Of a stretch of 64,000 nucleotides of DNA, positions 40,869-50,277 are shown piece by piece. This stretch comes from Tenacibaculum singaporense. Its GTDB lineage: Bacteria; Bacteroidota; Bacteroidia; Flavobacteriales; Flavobacteriaceae. The DNA is taken from contig NZ_CP032548.1 in NCBI RefSeq assembly GCF_003867015.1, positions 935,001 through 999,000 of the forward strand. Direction: 5' to 3'. Each line of letters begins with the position of its first letter. Position 1 is the first letter of the stretch. The translations under genes were made by a program, and so were the position numbers. Below the pieces are notes generated by a model, which worked only from the letters and a program-made list of their open reading frames with translations, did not search any database and had not been told where the DNA came from.

Positions 40869-43397
40869 TTATAAGCCAGGTTTAATACCTATACGGATTG
40901 CGAACTTAGGTGTTGGGGCAACAACCGAGCCTGTTGGAGGTGTATAATTGCTTCTCCAGATAGCATCAATCCTTAAAAAACGTAGGTTACCATATCCAAT
41001 ATTTTCTAATCCAACACTGTATTCATAATACAGTTTATTAGGTGCGTTATAGTTAATATTATAAGCTCCACTACTATTGGTTAAACCATCGTTTATAGCT
41101 CTATTTTCTTGAGAGATATTACCATAGGCAGCTCTGAAAGAAACCAAACTTCTTAATTTTAACTTTTTTAATAGTGGAATCCTATTTAGAATATAACCAT
41201 TAAAGTGGTGTTCAAAGTGCCCAGCTAAATATTCATCAGTAACAAAATCGTAGTAATTTAGTAAGGCAAAAGTATCTTTTACTAATGAAAATGTTTGATT
41301 GGCAGGGATTGGACTTAATAAAGCAACAGGGACAGTACCAAATGTTTTTCCTGCTTCAATACTAGCGTCTAAAGTTCCAAATTTACTTAGTAAAATAGGT
41401 TGGCTATATTTAAATTGGATTTTATCGTAACTGTGAGTTCCATTAAAAGGTCCTTTATAGCCTTTTCGGTAGTTTAATACAAAAGTAGGGAATACATTTC
41501 GGCCAAAGCGTCTTTCTACACCTAACCCGTATACAAACCTTCCTGGGGTGAACGAAACATAAATATCGGAAGCTACATCTGTAACTTGTGATTGCATATT
41601 TCCGTTCTCATCAATATAATTCATAGAGAAATTTCTCTCAGAAGCAGAAGCTATTTTTGAATGGGAAAAATTAAATCCTATATGTAAGTTTTGTTGAATC
41701 TGATAATCAAAATTTGTGGCTATTTTTTCAATATCAGATAAAAAGAAATTATCTCCTCTTGAAAATAAAGCGGCAGTACCGAAGCTTCTTCCTAAAAGTT
41801 GTGTTGTGTTTAATAGGGTACTACCTAATTGTTCAATATCTTTTTGATATGCAACTCCAACAGCAATTCTAGGTTTGTAAGATAGTAGGTAGCGCGCTTC
41901 AGCACCATACTTTACTCGTTTGTCTTTAAATCCGTAGGCAACATGACCGCCTAAACGAAAACGATCGTCTTTGGTTATGAAAGTTCGGAACCCCATCTTA
42001 GTTCTAAACCCTTCAACTTGGTTGTTTGCGAAAGCAGTCCATAATGGTCCTATTTGTACACCTAGATTTGTGTTTATGTATCCGCTAGCTACAGTGTTAA
42101 TTAGTCCTGTTAGATTTTTTATTTGTTTTTTCTCTTTAACACTTTCAATTAACTTATATGTGTTTTTGCTTTCGTTAGTTTGAACAGCTTCCCAATACGA
42201 TTCTTCCTTTTCGTATTGGTCAGGTCTAATCTTTTCAATAGCTTGTTCGTAAAAGTTTTTTGGAAAGGCTTTGTTAAGAACGTAGTTTTTAAAAGTAATA
42301 TTCTTTTTAATTGTTAAACCTTTATTACTTTCATTTTTGTCAATAAAAGTAAAGTCACCTTCATAAGCATTTTTAGTAGGGATGTAAATACTGTCGTTTC
42401 TAACTTCAAATTCTTTTTCAAAAGTAAGCCCTCTTACAAAGTTTAGGTTGATGCTTTTGTGGACTTTCATTTTTAGTTTTTTGATTGAGAAGTTTTTGTC
42501 AGCTACCCAAAAATTTCCTTGAAAAGCTAAATCACCATCTCTTCTAGGAAAGAAATAAATATTGTAAAGTTTTTTATTGTTGTTTACAATACTATCGTAA
42601 AGAACATAGTCATATGTAGAAAAACCATCAGTAGATAAAGGACTGATAAAAGGCTTTTGAAGTAAATTGATGTTGTTTTTAAATACATCAACATTTTGAA
42701 AAGTATTAGCCATTCTATCAAAAATAAAACCTTGAGCACTTAAACCTTCAGATTTTTCTGCTTCTATATCTTCTCTAATATTGTCGTTTTTATTGTCTCC
42801 ATATACATTAGCAACTTGTTCATTTAAGTAAATAGGAATGTAATAGTTTATTCCGTCGCTATCATAATTTATTTCTTGAAGGGCCTGTTTATATTCTTTT
42901 TTAAATATTTTTTTCAAGAATAATGTGTCTAAGTTGTTTAACCCTATTTCTATGGATGTGTTTTTTTTGTATTGATAATGGTCAACTAAATCGAGCCCAT
43001 TTTTTCGTTTGCGTTTCCAAATTTCTTTCAGAATTCTATAAGCAGGGTTTTCTTTTTTCTTTAACCTTTTTTTAGGTTTAGTCACAATAACGACTTCTTC
43101 TAACTCATTACTTTCCTCTTTTAAAACAACGCTTAAAAATTTAGTTTTTTGACTAACTTTAATGGTTTGGGTTTGGAACCCTACAAAAGATATTTCAAGT
43201 GTACCTCTGTACTTATTTGTTTTTAAATAAAATTTACCATTATCATCAGTAGTGGTTCCGTGTGTGGTATTTTTTAGGATGACATTAACAAAAGGCATTG
43301 GAGTGTCAAACTCGTCAACTACTTTACCCTGTATTGTTAATTGTGCGCTTAAAATATTGGTAGTTAGTAGTAATAGTAAGCTAAGAAGATGTTTCAT
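40869..43397 (-). CDS. DUF5686/carboxypeptidase-regulatory domain outer-membrane protein
   Basis: An 842-aa exported protein. Signal peptide (MKHLLSLLLLLTTNILSA), a carboxypeptidase-regulatory-like beta domain (residues 20-100, IQGKVVDEFDTPMPFVNVIL), then a large beta-rich region of the DUF5686 type ending in an outer-membrane barrel (last residues FAIRIGIKPGL). Paralogues are widespread in Bacteroidota with unclear function. Single gene; the pdhB terminator lies upstream of its start. Confidence 0.9.
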   Translation of the reverse strand: MKHLLSLLLLLTTNILSAQLTIQGKVVDEFDTPMPFVNVILKNTTHGTTTDDNGKFYLKTNKYRGTLEISFVGFQTQTIKVSQKTKFLSVVLKEESNELEEVVIVTKPKKRLKKKENPAYRILKEIWKRKRKNGLDLVDHYQYKKNTSIEIGLNNLDTLFLKKIFKKEYKQALQEINYDSDGINYYIPIYLNEQVANVYGDNKNDNIREDIEAEKSEGLSAQGFIFDRMANTFQNVDVFKNNINLLQKPFISPLSTDGFSTYDYVLYDSIVNNNKKLYNIYFFPRRDGDLAFQGNFWVADKNFSIKKLKMKVHKSINLNFVRGLTFEKEFEVRNDSIYIPTKNAYEGDFTFIDKNESNKGLTIKKNITFKNYVLNKAFPKNFYEQAIEKIRPDQYEKEESYWEAVQTNESKNTYKLIESVKEKKQIKNLTGLINTVASGYINTNLGVQIGPLWTAFANNQVEGFRTKMGFRTFITKDDRFRLGGHVAYGFKDKRVKYGAEARYLLSYKPRIAVGVAYQKDIEQLGSTLLNTTQLLGRSFGTAALFSRGDNFFLSDIEKIATNFDYQIQQNLHIGFNFSHSKIASASERNFSMNYIDENGNMQSQVTDVASDIYVSFTPGRFVYGLGVERRFGRNVFPTFVLNYRKGYKGPFNGTHSYDKIQFKYSQPILLSKFGTLDASIEAGKTFGTVPVALLSPIPANQTFSLVKDTFALLNYYDFVTDEYLAGHFEHHFNGYILNRIPLLKKLKLRSLVSFRAAYGNISQENRAINDGLTNSSGAYNINYNAPNKLYYEYSVGLENIGYGNLRFLRIDAIWRSNYTPPTGSVVAPTPKFAIRIGIKPGL

Positions 43398-43411
43398 TAT
43401 TTTTTTACTAC

Positions 43412-43445
43412 AAAATCCTTTTGACGTGAGTCAAAAGGATTTTTA
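43412..43445. terminator. Intrinsic terminator of pdhB
   Basis: AAAATCCTTTTGAC / GTCAAAAGGATTTT inverted repeat with T-run, just past the pdhB stop at 43475 (minus strand). Confidence 0.9.
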
Positions 43446-43474
43446 ATTTATTTTTCAATTTCTTTTTTCTTCAA

Positions 43475-44455
43475 TTATTTGCGGTACATTACCTCTTTTA
43501 CAGCAGATACAACATCACTTGCATTTGGCAGCCATTCTTCCAGTAGTACTGGAGAATACGGTGCAGGAGCATCAGCAGTGGTAATTCTTTTTATAGGAGC
43601 ATCTAAGTAATCAAATGCCTCATCTTGTACTCTAAAAGTAATTTCTGATGAAACACTTCCAAACGGCCATGCTTCTTCTAATATTACTAATCTGTTAGTT
43701 TTCTTTACAGATTCTAAAATCGTTTTATGATCCATTGGGCGAACCGTACGTAAATCAATAATTTCAACTGAAATCCCTTCTTTAGCTAATTCGTCTGCAG
43801 CTTTGTATGCCTCTTTAATGATCTTACCAAAAGATACTACAGTTACATCTGAACCTTCTCTTTTAATATCGGCAACTCCAATAGGAATGATATATTCCCC
43901 TTCAGGAATTTCCATTTTGTCACCATACATTTGCTCGGATTCCATAAAAATTACAGGATCGTCATCACGAATAGCAGCTTTTAATAAACCTTTTGCGTCG
44001 TATGGATTAGAAGGAACAATTACTTTTAATCCAGGACAGTTAGCATACCAGCTTTCAAAAGCTTGTGAGTGTGTTGCAGCTAATTGACCTGCAGAAGCAG
44101 TAGGGCCACGGAAAACAATAGGGCAGTTAAACTGTCCACCACTCATTTGACGGATTTTCGCAGCATTGTTAATGATTTGGTCAATTCCTACTAAAGAGAA
44201 ATTGAAAGTCATATACTCAACAATAGGACGGTTACCGTTCATTGCTGATCCTACAGCAATACCACCAAAGCCTAATTCAGCAATAGGAGCATCAATAACG
44301 CGTTTGGCACCAAACTCGTCTAACATTCCTTTACTGGCTTTATATGCACCATTATACTCGGCAACTTCTTCTCCAATCAAGTAAATGCTTTCATCTCTAC
44401 GCATTTCCTCGCTCATTGCTTCGCAAACGGCTTCTCTAAATTGTACTGTTTTCAT
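43475..44455 (-). CDS. pdhB: Pyruvate dehydrogenase E1 component, beta subunit
   Basis: A 326-aa thiamine-diphosphate-dependent subunit that, with the alpha subunit (not in the window), decarboxylates pyruvate. Start MKTVQFREAVCEAMSEEMRRDE at 44455; the longer frame to 44533 would cross the promoter box. Landmarks: YLIGEEVAEYNGAYKASKGM, APIAELGFGGIAVGSAM, FRGPTASAGQLAATHSQ, IFMESEQMYG and EEAWPFGSVSSEI. This subunit needs TPP, linking to the thiamine uptake genes seen elsewhere. Transcribed alone, with its own terminator. Confidence 0.95.
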   Translation of the reverse strand: MKTVQFREAVCEAMSEEMRRDESIYLIGEEVAEYNGAYKASKGMLDEFGAKRVIDAPIAELGFGGIAVGSAMNGNRPIVEYMTFNFSLVGIDQIINNAAKIRQMSGGQFNCPIVFRGPTASAGQLAATHSQAFESWYANCPGLKVIVPSNPYDAKGLLKAAIRDDDPVIFMESEQMYGDKMEIPEGEYIIPIGVADIKREGSDVTVVSFGKIIKEAYKAADELAKEGISVEIIDLRTVRPMDHKTILESVKKTNRLVILEEAWPFGSVSSEITFRVQDEAFDYLDAPIKRITTADAPAPYSPVLLEEWLPNASDVVSAVKEVMYRK

Positions 44456-44486
44456 ACGTTTTATAAGTAGTTGTTTATCAAGAGTG

Positions 44487-44494
44487 CAAAAATA
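44487..44494 (-). promoter_or_regulatory. -7 promoter box of pdhB
   Basis: TATTTTTG on the minus strand, an exact TAnnTTTG match, 32 bases before the ATG. It supports the start at 44455 rather than 44533. Confidence 0.55.
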
Positions 44495-44668
44495 ATAAAA
44501 ATAGGGGTAATATTGTAGCTTTAAAACCAACAAATGATTATGTGATAATAATACCTTAATTTTGAGGCTGATTAATGTTGAGGAAAAAATTTATTATGCA
44601 CGCATAGTAAATTAAAAAAAATCCTTAACTTCGTCGCACAAAATTAAGTTTCTTTAAAACAACGATAT

Positions 44669-45409
44669 ATGAAAATATTAGTTTGTATCAGTCATGTACC
44701 TGATACTACTTCAAAAATCAACTTTACTGATAACGATACAAAGTTTGATACTAACGGGGTTCAATATGTTATAAATCCATACGATGAGTTTAGTTTAACT
44801 CGTGCTATGTGGTTTAAAGAAAAACAAGGGGCAAGTGTAACAGTAGTGAATGTTGGAGGAGCTTCTACTGAACCTACTTTACGTAAAGCTTTGGCCATTG
44901 GTGCAGATGATGCAATTCGTGTAAATGCAGAGCCAACGGATGGATTTATGGTTGCTAAAGAATTAGCTGAAGTTGTTAAAAATGGAGGATATGATTTAGT
45001 GTTAGCAGGAAAAGAATCTGCTGACTATAACGGACAAATGGTTCCTGGAATGTTAGCTTCTTTGTTAGATTTTAACTTTGTTAATGGATGTGTTGGTGTA
45101 GAGGTAGACGGAACAAATGTTACTTTGAATAGAGAGATTGATGGAGGTGAAGAAAAAGTGTCTTCTACTTTACCAATGGTGATAGCAGGTCAAAAAGGAA
45201 TCGTGGAAGAAAAAGATTTACGTATTCCTAATATGAGAGGTATTATGATGGCACGTAAAAAACCATTAAACGTGGTAGAGCCAACAGGAGCAACAGGAGC
45301 AACAGCAACTCAAAACTTTGAAAAACCAGCACCAAAAGGAGCGGTTAAGTTAGTTGATAATGTTGATGATTTAATTGATTTATTACATAACGAAGCAAAA
45401 GTAATTTAA
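44669..45409 (+). CDS. etfB: Electron transfer flavoprotein beta subunit
   Basis: A 246-aa subunit (MKILVCISHVPDTTSKINF start; AMP-binding loop LAGKESADYNGQMVPGMLASLL) that partners EtfA. The beta signature V..EIDGGEEK...LPMVIAGQKG is present around residues 160-185. It accepts electrons from acyl-CoA dehydrogenases and passes them to ETF-quinone oxidoreductase. The alpha gene follows after 101 bases in the same direction, making an operon. Confidence 0.96.
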   Translation: MKILVCISHVPDTTSKINFTDNDTKFDTNGVQYVINPYDEFSLTRAMWFKEKQGASVTVVNVGGASTEPTLRKALAIGADDAIRVNAEPTDGFMVAKELAEVVKNGGYDLVLAGKESADYNGQMVPGMLASLLDFNFVNGCVGVEVDGTNVTLNREIDGGEEKVSSTLPMVIAGQKGIVEEKDLRIPNMRGIMMARKKPLNVVEPTGATGATATQNFEKPAPKGAVKLVDNVDDLIDLLHNEAKVI

Positions 45410-45510
45410 TCAGTTGAACTGTTTTAATAGAGTTTAAAAGAAAGAATAAAAATACTTGTTAGTGCTTAATGATTAAAAACTGACCACTAACGACTAAAAA
45501 ATAAATAAAT

Positions 45511-46464
45511 ATGTCTGTATTAGTTTTTGCCGATTCATCGGAAGGAAAATTCAAAAAAACAGCTTTTGAAGTTGTTTCATACGGAAAAAAAGTAGCAGAA
45601 CAATTAGGAAGCGACTTAGTAGTATTAACTATTAATGGAGGTGATGCTTCTGAATTATATACTTACGGAGCAGAGAAAGTAGTAGAGGTAAAGAATGACT
45701 TATCTTCATTCAATGCTAAAGCATATGCTTCAATTATTAAACAAGTAGCAGAAGCAAAAGGCGCTAACACGGTAATTATCGATTCTAGTGTTGATGGGTT
45801 AACTTTAGCTCCATTAGTTGCTGTAGGTTTAGAAGCTGGATATGCTTCAAATGCGGTAGCATTACCAAGTAGCACTAGTCCTTTTGTTGTCAAGAGAAAA
45901 GCATTCTCAAATAAAGGATTCAATAATACTGAAATCTCAACTGAGAAAAAAGTAATAGGAGTTGCTAAAAATTCTTACGGAGCACATGAAAATTCAGTAA
46001 GTGGTTCTGCTGAGAATTTTGATGCTACATTACCTGAATTAGGAGTTAAATCTGAAAATATTAATAGAGCAACTGGTAAAGTTACTATTGCTGATGCTGA
46101 TATTGTTGTTTCTGCAGGTAGAGGTTTAAAAGGACCTGAAAACTGGGGAATGGTTGAAGAGTTAGCCGATGTTTTAGGTGCTGCAACTGCATGTTCTAAG
46201 CCTGTATCTGATTTAGGATGGCGTCCTCATAGTGAACACGTTGGTCAAACTGGTAAGCCAGTGGCTTCAAACTTATACATAGCTATCGGTATTTCTGGTG
46301 CAATTCAACATTTAGCAGGAATTAATGCATCTAAAGTAAAAGTAGTTATCAACACAGACCCAGAAGCTCCTTTTTTCAAAGCTGCTGATTATGGTATTGT
46401 TGGTGATGCTTTTGAAGTTGTACCTCAGTTAGTAGAAAAATTAAAAGCTTTTAAACAAGCATAA
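45511..46464 (+). CDS. etfA: Electron transfer flavoprotein alpha subunit
   Basis: A 317-aa FAD-binding subunit. The C-terminal signature is clear: VVSAGRGLKGPENWGMVEELAD, SKPVSDLGWRPHSEHVGQTGK, LYIAIGISGAIQHLAGI and INTDPEAPFFKAADYGIVGD. Pairs with EtfB encoded just upstream. The ETF links fatty and amino acid oxidation to the respiratory chain. A terminator follows. Confidence 0.97.
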   Translation: MSVLVFADSSEGKFKKTAFEVVSYGKKVAEQLGSDLVVLTINGGDASELYTYGAEKVVEVKNDLSSFNAKAYASIIKQVAEAKGANTVIIDSSVDGLTLAPLVAVGLEAGYASNAVALPSSTSPFVVKRKAFSNKGFNNTEISTEKKVIGVAKNSYGAHENSVSGSAENFDATLPELGVKSENINRATGKVTIADADIVVSAGRGLKGPENWGMVEELADVLGAATACSKPVSDLGWRPHSEHVGQTGKPVASNLYIAIGISGAIQHLAGINASKVKVVINTDPEAPFFKAADYGIVGDAFEVVPQLVEKLKAFKQA

Positions 46465-46542
46465 AATAGTGGTAATTTTTTCTTTTTCTAGAAATTAGAG
46501 TTCAACTCATAATTTTTAGTAAATTGTGCCCACTTTAGAAGG

Positions 46543-46589
46543 CTGTCTAAAATTTTAAGCAAAAGGCCTAAATTTAGACAGTTTTTTTG
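46543..46589 (+). terminator. Intrinsic terminator of etfBA
   Basis: CTGTCTAAAATTT / AAATTTAGACAG stem around a 15-base loop, then TTTTTTT, about 80 bases after the etfA stop. Confidence 0.85.
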
Positions 46590-46612
46590 TATTTTATGAT
46601 GATTGATTGTAC

Positions 46613-47224
46613 ATGAGTTTAATTAAACTAACTATAAAAGGGATTTCGTATAGCCAAACACAAAGTGGGGCATATGCTTTAGTGCTGAGTGAAATGGAAG
46701 GAACTAGAACACTTCCTATAATCATAGGAGCGTTTGAGGCACAATCAATAGCTATAGCCTTAGAAAAAGAAATCCGTCCGCCAAGACCACTTACTCACGA
46801 TTTATTTAAAACGTTTTCTGATCGATTCTCTATTACTGTTAAGCAAGTAATTATACACAAACTAGTTGATGGTGTATTTTATTCAAGCTTAATTTGTGAA
46901 CGAGAAGGGGTAGAAGAGGTTATTGATACAAGAACATCAGATGCGATAGCATTGGCAGTTCGATTTGAAGCACCAATTTTTACGTATGAAAACATTTTAG
47001 ATAAAGCAGGTATTTATCTAAAAATGGATGAAGAGTTAACAATTGAAGAAGACCTAGATTCGGACGAAGATGAAATTGAATTTTCAATAGAAGAGGAAGA
47101 AGGAGAAGGCAGTTACTCACACTTATCACTTAAAGAATTACACGAACAACTTAACGATGCTGTAACCAATGAAAACTACGAATTGGCAGCTAAGATTCGT
47201 GATGAAATCAGCAAACGTTCTTAA
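46613..47224 (+). CDS. Bifunctional nuclease-family protein (DUF151) with C-terminal UVR motif
   Basis: A 203-aa protein from the ATG at 46613 (MSLIKLTIKGISY); a TTG two codons upstream is a weaker option. The DUF151 domain covers about residues 1-140 (LPIIIGAFEAQSIAIALE, RPLTHDLFKTF, DTRTSDAIALAVRF). An acidic linker (EEDLDSDEDEIEFSIEEEEGEGS) joins a 35-residue UvrB/UvrC-type motif (LSLKELHEQLNDAVTNENYELAAKIRDEI). The family has reported nuclease activity in plants and bacteria. The next gene, a nucleoside transporter, starts 15 bases after it and is probably co-transcribed. Confidence 0.9.
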   Translation: MSLIKLTIKGISYSQTQSGAYALVLSEMEGTRTLPIIIGAFEAQSIAIALEKEIRPPRPLTHDLFKTFSDRFSITVKQVIIHKLVDGVFYSSLICEREGVEEVIDTRTSDAIALAVRFEAPIFTYENILDKAGIYLKMDEELTIEEDLDSDEDEIEFSIEEEEGEGSYSHLSLKELHEQLNDAVTNENYELAAKIRDEISKRS

Positions 47225-47239
47225 TTTAAAATATTAAAA

Positions 47240-48985
47240 ATGAAGAAACTATTTACTTTCATAATGCTTTGCGTTACGATGATAACTTTTAGCCAAAGCA
47301 TTGAAAAAAAGTGGAATTTCTCATCAATTACAACAACAGAAGGAGATTCAATTGTTTCTATAGATCCTACAGATATTTTTACCTTATCAGAAGGAAACTT
47401 TACATACTCTTTAGTAGAAAAAGATAGTTTACAAGCTTCAGGAAACTATATTCATCAGAATAACTTATTAATTTTTAACTACAAACAACCCAACGACACA
47501 GTTCGTTATTATAACGTGGTTGAATTGACAGATGAAGTATTAACACTTTCAGAAAAAAATATACTTTATAATTTTACGGCAGAGCCAAAAGTAGTTTTAG
47601 CTCAAGAAACTGAAAAAGAGGTAGAAGGCACAAGTGAAATAATTCCAAGCCAAGGTTTTTCGATGCAAAGTTTGTGGAGAGGGGCTTTAGGGATGATAAC
47701 ATTACTAATTATTGCTTTTTTATTTAGTGCAAACCGAAGAGGTATTGATTGGAAAACAGTAGGATTAGGATTGGCTTTTCAGTTGTTAATAGCAATTGGG
47801 GTCTTAAAAGTTCCTTTTGTACAAAAAACATTTGAGCTAGTAGGAGGCTTGTTTGTAAGTGTGTTAGACTTTACAAGAGCAGGAAGTGAGTTTTTATTTA
47901 GCGGTTTAGTTGCTGATATGGATTCTTTTGGATTCATCTTTGCTTTCCAAGTACTACCTACCATTATATTTTTCTCGGCATTAACATCAGTGTTGTTTTA
48001 TCTAGGGTTAATTCAAAAAGTAGTAAAAGGGTTAGCTTGGTTATTATCTAAGTTTTTAAAAATATCAGGAGCTGAAAGTTTATCAGTAGCAGGAAATATT
48101 TTCTTAGGTCAAACAGAAGCACCTTTATTAATTAAGGCATACTTAGAAAAAATGAACCGTTCTGAAATCTTGTTAGTAATGATAGGAGGAATGGCAACCG
48201 TAGCAGGAGCTGTTTTAGCTGCTTATATTGGATTTTTAGGAGGAGATGACGAAGCATTACGCTTATTATATGCAAAACACTTATTAGCAGCATCTGTAAT
48301 GGCAGCACCGGGAGCTATTATTATTTCTAAGATATTATACCCACAAACAGAAGAAGTAAATACAGATGTACAAGTTTCATCAGAAAAAATTGGCTCAAAT
48401 ATTTTAGATGCTATAGCTAATGGAACAACAGAAGGTTTACAATTGGCAATGAATGTTGCAGCCATGTTATTAGTGTTTATTGCGTTTATAGCCATGATAA
48501 ACGGTATTTTAGGAAGTATAGGAGGTTTTGATGGGATTGAATACTTTGATTGGAAGTTTACCTCTTTGAATAAATTAATTGAAGGAACTACACCTTATGA
48601 AGCATTGTCATTAGAATTTATTTTAGGATATGCTTTTGCGCCTTTAATGTGGTTAATTGGAGTTGCTAAAGAAGATATGGCATTAATGGGACAGCTATTA
48701 GGTATTAAATTGGCTGCAAGTGAGTTTGTAGGATATATCCAGTTGGCTGATTTAAAAAATGCAGCAAGCGCTACTCATTTAACCTATAATAAGTCGGTAA
48801 TTATGGCTACTTATATGTTGTGTGGTTTTGCCAATTTTGCTTCTATTGGAATTCAAATAGGGGGAATTGGTTCATTAGCTCCAGGTCAACGTAAAAACTT
48901 ATCTGAGTTTGGAATGAAAGCTTTAATTGGAGGTACAATTGCTTCGTTAATGTCAGCAACCATAGCAGGAATGATTATAGGATAA
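47240..48985 (+). CDS. NupC-type nucleoside transporter with N-terminal exported lipocalin-like domain
   Basis: A 581-aa CNT-family nucleoside/cation symporter. The first 20 residues are a signal peptide (MKKLFTFIMLCVTMITFSQ), followed by about 105 residues of beta-rich, soluble sequence (KWNFSSITTTEGDSIVSIDP onward) that precede the first transporter helix at about 147. The CNT core has LKVPFVQKTFELVGG, VLPTIIFFSALTSVLFYLG, FLGQTEAPLLIKAYLEKMNRSE and ATYMLCGFANFASIGIQIGG. It imports nucleosides using an ion gradient. The added domain is unusual for NupC. Downstream of the nuclease gene in the same direction. Confidence 0.92.
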   Translation: MKKLFTFIMLCVTMITFSQSIEKKWNFSSITTTEGDSIVSIDPTDIFTLSEGNFTYSLVEKDSLQASGNYIHQNNLLIFNYKQPNDTVRYYNVVELTDEVLTLSEKNILYNFTAEPKVVLAQETEKEVEGTSEIIPSQGFSMQSLWRGALGMITLLIIAFLFSANRRGIDWKTVGLGLAFQLLIAIGVLKVPFVQKTFELVGGLFVSVLDFTRAGSEFLFSGLVADMDSFGFIFAFQVLPTIIFFSALTSVLFYLGLIQKVVKGLAWLLSKFLKISGAESLSVAGNIFLGQTEAPLLIKAYLEKMNRSEILLVMIGGMATVAGAVLAAYIGFLGGDDEALRLLYAKHLLAASVMAAPGAIIISKILYPQTEEVNTDVQVSSEKIGSNILDAIANGTTEGLQLAMNVAAMLLVFIAFIAMINGILGSIGGFDGIEYFDWKFTSLNKLIEGTTPYEALSLEFILGYAFAPLMWLIGVAKEDMALMGQLLGIKLAASEFVGYIQLADLKNAASATHLTYNKSVIMATYMLCGFANFASIGIQIGGIGSLAPGQRKNLSEFGMKALIGGTIASLMSATIAGMIIG

Positions 48986-49030
48986 AAAACTTAATTCTTT
49001 TGTAATCTATTGTTTTTTAGAGTGATAGTT

Positions 49031-49059
49031 TTGTTTGTTTACTTTTTTTGATATATTTA
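49031..49059 (+). promoter_or_regulatory. Candidate promoter of the Cys-rich peptide gene
   Basis: TTG at 49031 and TATATTTA at 49052-49059, 18 bases apart, close to the Bacteroidota TTG-N19-TAnnTTTG pattern. The ATG is 32 bases further on. Confidence 0.45.
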
Positions 49060-49091
49060 TACCAATATTAACCCCCAAAATTAAATCTATC

Positions 49092-49274
49092 ATGAAAAAA
49101 CTGAAAAGTTTAAAAGGAATTAAAACGTTATCAAGAAGCGAACAAAACCAAATTAACGGAGGAGGCTATACCTACTGCAAAGGACCTCGTTTATGTTGTA
49201 CTAGGTTTGCAAATGGTCAAGAGTTTTGTGACTATGGTTACTGCCAAAGTAATGGAACTTGCGTTTGGGCATAG
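49092..49274 (+). CDS. Orphan double-glycine leader peptide with six-cysteine core (60 aa)
   Basis: Taken from the ATG at 49092 (MKKLKSLKGIKTLSRSEQNQ). The leader ends INGG and has the L-xx-L-S-R-xEQ-xx-I-xGG pattern common to flavobacterial secreted peptides. The 36-37-residue core (starting GYTYCKGPRLCC) has six Cys: one, an adjacent pair, then three spaced singles, with several aromatics and Gly. This suggests three disulfides, as in small toxins or bacteriocins. A longer frame to 49035 is not needed. No exporter lies nearby; the C39 exporter at 32684 could serve it. Confidence 0.78.
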   Translation: MKKLKSLKGIKTLSRSEQNQINGGGYTYCKGPRLCCTRFANGQEFCDYGYCQSNGTCVWA

Positions 49275-49304
49275 TTATAGTTGATAACTTATTAATATAA
49301 TTTT

Positions 49305-49338
49305 AAAAGCATTTACATTTTTTGTAGATGCTTTTTTA
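49305..49338 (+). terminator. Intrinsic terminator after the Cys-rich peptide gene
   Basis: AAAAGCATTTACA / TGTAGATGCTTTT stem with T-run, 30 bases past the stop. Confidence 0.85.
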
Positions 49339-49388
49339 TTTTTACGTTGTTAAACAGTTCAAGAATTTTAACGATTAAAAGTAGAAGG

Positions 49389-50213
49389 ATGAAGCAGTAT
49401 CACGATTTAGTAAAACACGTTTTAGAAAACGGAAACGAGAAAGGAGATAGAACAGGAACAGGAACAAAAAGTGTTTTTGGGTATCAAATGCGATTTGATT
49501 TAAGTAAAGGGTTTCCTATGGTAACAACTAAGAAGTTACACCTAAAATCGATTATTTATGAATTATTATGGTTTATAAAAGGTGATACAAATATTAAGTA
49601 TTTGCAAGAAAATGGTGTACGTATATGGAATGAATGGGCTGATGAAAATGGTGATTTAGGCCCAGTGTATGGACATCAGTGGCGTAACTGGAATAGTGAT
49701 GAAATAGATCAGTTAAAAGAAGTAATTGAAACCTTAAAAAGTAATCCAAACAGCCGTAGAATGTTAGTGTCTGCATGGAATCCTTCTGTGTTACCAGATA
49801 CTTCAAAGTCATTTGCTGAAAATGTAGCAAATGGGAAAGCAGCACTTCCTCCATGTCATGCATTTTTTCAATTTTATGTAGCAGATGGGAAACTTTCATG
49901 TCAATTGTACCAACGTAGTGCAGATATATTTTTAGGAGTTCCTTTTAATATTGCATCGTATGCTTTATTTACAATGATGGTAGCACAAGTTTGTGGTTAC
50001 GAAGCAGGAGAATTTATTCACACATTTGGTGATGCTCATATATATAATAATCATATGGAGCAATTAGAGTTGCAACTATCACGTGAACCAAAACCTCTTC
50101 CTAAAATGAAAATTAATCCAGCTATAAAAAATATTGAAGATTTTACTTTTGAAGATTTTGAATTGGTTGGTTATGATCCGCATCCTCACATAAAAGGAGT
50201 TGTGGCAGTCTAA
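49389..50213 (+). CDS. thyA: Thymidylate synthase
   Basis: A 274-aa ThyA from the ATG at 49389 ([15 protein letters not shown]); the extra upstream residues are not family sequence. Active-site Cys lies in [13 protein letters not shown] (about residue 160); [44 protein letters not shown] and [15 protein letters not shown] are all present. It methylates dUMP using methylene-tetrahydrofolate, giving dihydrofolate, which is re-reduced by the folA product two genes downstream. Confidence 0.98.
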   Translation: MKQYHDLVKHVLENGNEKGDRTGTGTKSVFGYQMRFDLSKGFPMVTTKKLHLKSIIYELLWFIKGDTNIKYLQENGVRIWNEWADENGDLGPVYGHQWRNWNSDEIDQLKEVIETLKSNPNSRRMLVSAWNPSVLPDTSKSFAENVANGKAALPPCHAFFQFYVADGKLSCQLYQRSADIFLGVPFNIASYALFTMMVAQVCGYEAGEFIHTFGDAHIYNNHMEQLELQLSREPKPLPKMKINPAIKNIEDFTFEDFELVGYDPHPHIKGVVAV

Positions 50214-50242
50214 TTTAACTTTATTTTATATATATTGTTTAG

Positions 50243-50250
50243 TAGCTTTG
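50243..50250 (+). promoter_or_regulatory. Candidate -7 promoter box
   Basis: TAGCTTTG, an exact TAnnTTTG match, 28 bases before the ATG of the 61-aa gene. No well-spaced TTG was found upstream. Confidence 0.45.
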
Positions 50251-50277
50251 TAAGAAATCACTAAAAAAGTTATAAAA

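Noticed and set aside
44456..44533. Extended start of pdhB
   Set aside because: The -7 box lies within this extension and the added residues match no family sequence.
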